This document shows, in pieces, positions 32,939-34,591 of a stretch of DNA of 34,591 bases; the first letter of the stretch is position 1; every line of letters begins with the position of its first letter. Source of the DNA: Candidatus Protochlamydia sp. (lineage in GTDB: Bacteria > Chlamydiota > Chlamydiia > Chlamydiales > Parachlamydiaceae); the NCBI GenBank assembly GCA_013695355.1, contig JACDAQ010000011.1:1-34591 (forward strand), read 5' to 3'. A program made the translations under genes and the position numbers. The notes under the pieces were generated by a model. The model saw nothing but the letters and a program-made list of their open reading frames with translations, ran no database searches and was not told where the DNA came from.

Positions 32939-34591
32939 ATGAACTTATATAATTTAAACGATTCGCTAGCCTATATCCATTTTACTGCTCAAGATCTTCT
33001 TGAAGATCAAAATGCGCACGAAGATAAACGTAGACGTATAAGCTGTGCCAGTACAATCAGCCAAAAAGAAGTGACTCAGTGTAATACAGAGCAATTTGCA
33101 GAAATTATTTCCAAAGTGATGCAGATTTTGCAGCAGCATCCTAAGCTTTTGGAATATCAGAATCATAGCCTTACTACGATCAAAAATCGAATACAAATTC
33201 TATCTCATACTTTTGAAACTGTCGAATTCAAAATTTTTTCAAAACTAGTGCAAAACCCTACTATGGAATTAATAGGGAATAATGGTTCTTGCAAAGTGAA
33301 TTCTGCTCTCTTGTATGTTTCTTCCAAAGTGATTGAAAAAAAGTTTAGCTCAAATGGAAAAGATAAATTAGATCGCTTTGCATTAAATCAATTCAGCTCT
33401 GAGGAAATTGAAAAGGCAGTCCGCTTATTGGAAAAAGATTATTCCGGACAAATAGAAATTGATGATGTACAGAGTTATTTGGCCTTAACTGATTATTTAG
33501 ATATTTCTTGCATTACTCAGGCATTGGAAGGATATTTTTTAAAAATTGAAAGGCTGACAGAAAACAATACGGGGCAAATCATTTCCTTACTGAATGGAGA
33601 TATGATTGATCATTATCCGAAAATTAAAACAAAGCTGGAACAGTTGATTTCAAGGTTTTTCCTTGAGGCCTTTGAGAATTCAATACAAGAAAATTACTTC
33701 AACATAAAGTGTGCAATTGAAAGTTTAAGCAAACCCATTTCCATAGACTTTAGCAATGGAAAATTAAATGATTTTCAACTTGCGCATATTGAAAAAATTC
33801 CTGTCAAATCTCTTCATCTAAAAAATTGCCCTAATTTAACTTTTAGATGTTCGCATGTTATTAATGAAATTCAGGGACTGGAAGAAATTATAATATCAGA
33901 TAATCTTTGGGTTGATAATAATTTTTTGAAGCATTTGTCTAAGATCTCAAGCCTGAAGAAGCTTTGCTTAAATAGCAATAAAATTACAGATGAAGGGATC
34001 GAACATCTTTCTGATCAATTGATCAGTTTGACGATATCTGGGTGCCGAGGTGTGACAGATGGATCAGCTGTCAAGCTTGGTCAGATGGCTGGCTTAAAAA
34101 ATCTTCTTCTTCAAGATACGTGCATTGGCGATGCAACAGTAAATTCTTTAAATAATGGAATTGAAGTGCTTGGGCTAATTGGCTGTAAAGGCGTGACGGA
34201 TGGATCAGCTGTCAAGTTTGGTCAGATGGTTGGCTTGAAGAAACTTGTTCTTCAAGGTACATCCATTGGTGATGCAACCGTGAATGCTTTAAGCAATGGG
34301 ATAGAAAAACTTTTCCTAATGGGTTCCTTAGGTGTAACCGATGGATCAGCCCCAAAGCTTGGTCAGATGGTTGGTTTGAAAAAGCTTGATTTAAGCTCTA
34401 CTTCAATTGGTGATGCAACCGTGAATGCTTTAAGCAATGGGATGGAAATTCTTTCGTTGAATGGCTGCCGAGGCGTGACGGATGGATCAGCTGTCAAGCT
34501 TGGTCAAATGGCTGGTTTGAAGATACTTGGACTTAACCAAACCGCCATTAGTGATGCTACAGTAAATTCTTTAAGTAACGGGATACAAAAT
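32939..34591 (+). CDS. BTB-domain and LRR protein (runs off the window)
   Basis: The frame is open from ATG 32939 to the window end (551 codons seen, 3' end missing). The N-terminal 110 residues are helical and charged, with a basic KRRRIS. Residues of about 110-200 fit a BTB/POZ domain: VNSALLYVSSKVIEKKFSS, a strand-helix with FSSEEIEKAVRLLEK, then IEIDDVQSYLALTDYLDISC. LRRs start near residue 285, and from 34040 consist of near-identical 47-residue units (VTDGSAVKLGQMAGLK, IGDATVNSLSNGI). BTB proteins recruit Cul3 ubiquitin ligases in eukaryotes; similar chlamydial proteins are thought to be host-directed effectors. GAGAAAG precedes the ATG. Confidence 0.82.
   Translation, partial: MNLYNLNDSLAYIHFTAQDLLEDQNAHEDKRRRISCASTISQKEVTQCNTEQFAEIISKVMQILQQHPKLLEYQNHSLTTIKNRIQILSHTFETVEFKIFSKLVQNPTMELIGNNGSCKVNSALLYVSSKVIEKKFSSNGKDKLDRFALNQFSSEEIEKAVRLLEKDYSGQIEIDDVQSYLALTDYLDISCITQALEGYFLKIERLTENNTGQIISLLNGDMIDHYPKIKTKLEQLISRFFLEAFENSIQENYFNIKCAIESLSKPISIDFSNGKLNDFQLAHIEKIPVKSLHLKNCPNLTFRCSHVINEIQGLEEIIISDNLWVDNNFLKHLSKISSLKKLCLNSNKITDEGIEHLSDQLISLTISGCRGVTDGSAVKLGQMAGLKNLLLQDTCIGDATVNSLNNGIEVLGLIGCKGVTDGSAVKFGQMVGLKKLVLQGTSIGDATVNALSNGIEKLFLMGSLGVTDGSAPKLGQMVGLKKLDLSSTSIGDATVNALSNGMEILSLNGCRGVTDGSAVKLGQMAGLKILGLNQTAISDATVNSLSNGIQN
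34040..34591 (+). repeat. Tandem 141-bp coding repeats (LRR units)
   Basis: Units begin at 34040, 34181, 34322 and 34463 (the last cut by the window end), each 47 codons. They share long identical stretches such as GATGGATCAGC and GGTGATGCAACCGTGAATGC. High DNA identity points to recent expansion or ongoing recombination. Confidence 0.85.

Noticed and set aside
1-34591. CRISPR array, tRNA, rRNA, insertion sequence or phage genes
   Set aside because: No spaced direct repeats, cloverleaf, rRNA core sequence, transposase or integrase motifs were found in either strand by eye; only decayed modules indicate past mobility.

Overview
The window reads as a chromosome segment of an environmental (amoeba-associated) member of the Chlamydiae, such as a Parachlamydia/Protochlamydia relative. 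Four gene clusters match Chlamydia synteny as I remember it: rplU-rpmA-obgE; rho-coaE-polA-sppA with a conserved chlamydial hypothetical next to rho; a cysJ-like gene convergent with ispF; and murA. The same segment also carries accessory genes typical of amoeba symbionts and absent from the reduced animal Chlamydia genomes: F-box/LRR and BTB/LRR proteins, a Sufu-fold protein, HipBA, and a photolyase-related protein. Intergenic DNA is AT-rich and contains several gene relics.

Layout. 1-0.7 kb: tail of an unknown gene, a strong hairpin, and a PadR regulator with a palindromic operator. 0.96-4.6 kb: an unknown gene, a hipBA toxin-antitoxin operon with a promoter framed by a perfect inverted repeat, and a Sufu-domain gene. 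5.0-7.0 kb: rplU-rpmA (overlapping by 11 nt) and obgE, the latter bracketed by two related imperfect palindromes. 7.1-12.7 kb: a minus-strand polA-coaE-rho-hypothetical operon. 12.8-18.1 kb: an accessory insertion between polA and sppA. It holds two translationally coupled genes of unknown function, a decayed PIN-type toxin-antitoxin module, a relic of a membrane-anchor module, and a membrane-anchored repeat protein. 18.2-26.8 kb: sppA, a secreted S9 peptidase overlapping a CysJ-like reductase, ispF, an ATP-grasp protein, and murA overlapping a KamA/EpmB-like radical SAM gene. 26.7-34.6 kb: host-interaction and accessory genes. These are a degenerate and an intact F-box gene in tandem, a TraB/ChaN-like protein, a photolyase-related protein lacking the usual Fe-S cysteines, an LRR relic, and the first 551 codons of a BTB-LRR gene that runs off the window.

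How the genes relate. The core clusters serve ribosome assembly, transcription termination, DNA repair, CoA, isoprenoid and peptidoglycan synthesis. The most distinctive accessory theme is mimicry of eukaryotic ubiquitin-ligase adaptors (F-box, BTB and LRR domains). A short N-terminal membrane-anchor module also appears to be shared by the F-box proteins, the repeat protein at 15.9 kb and a relic beside it. Every functional call is from reading the translated sequence; no database search was run.
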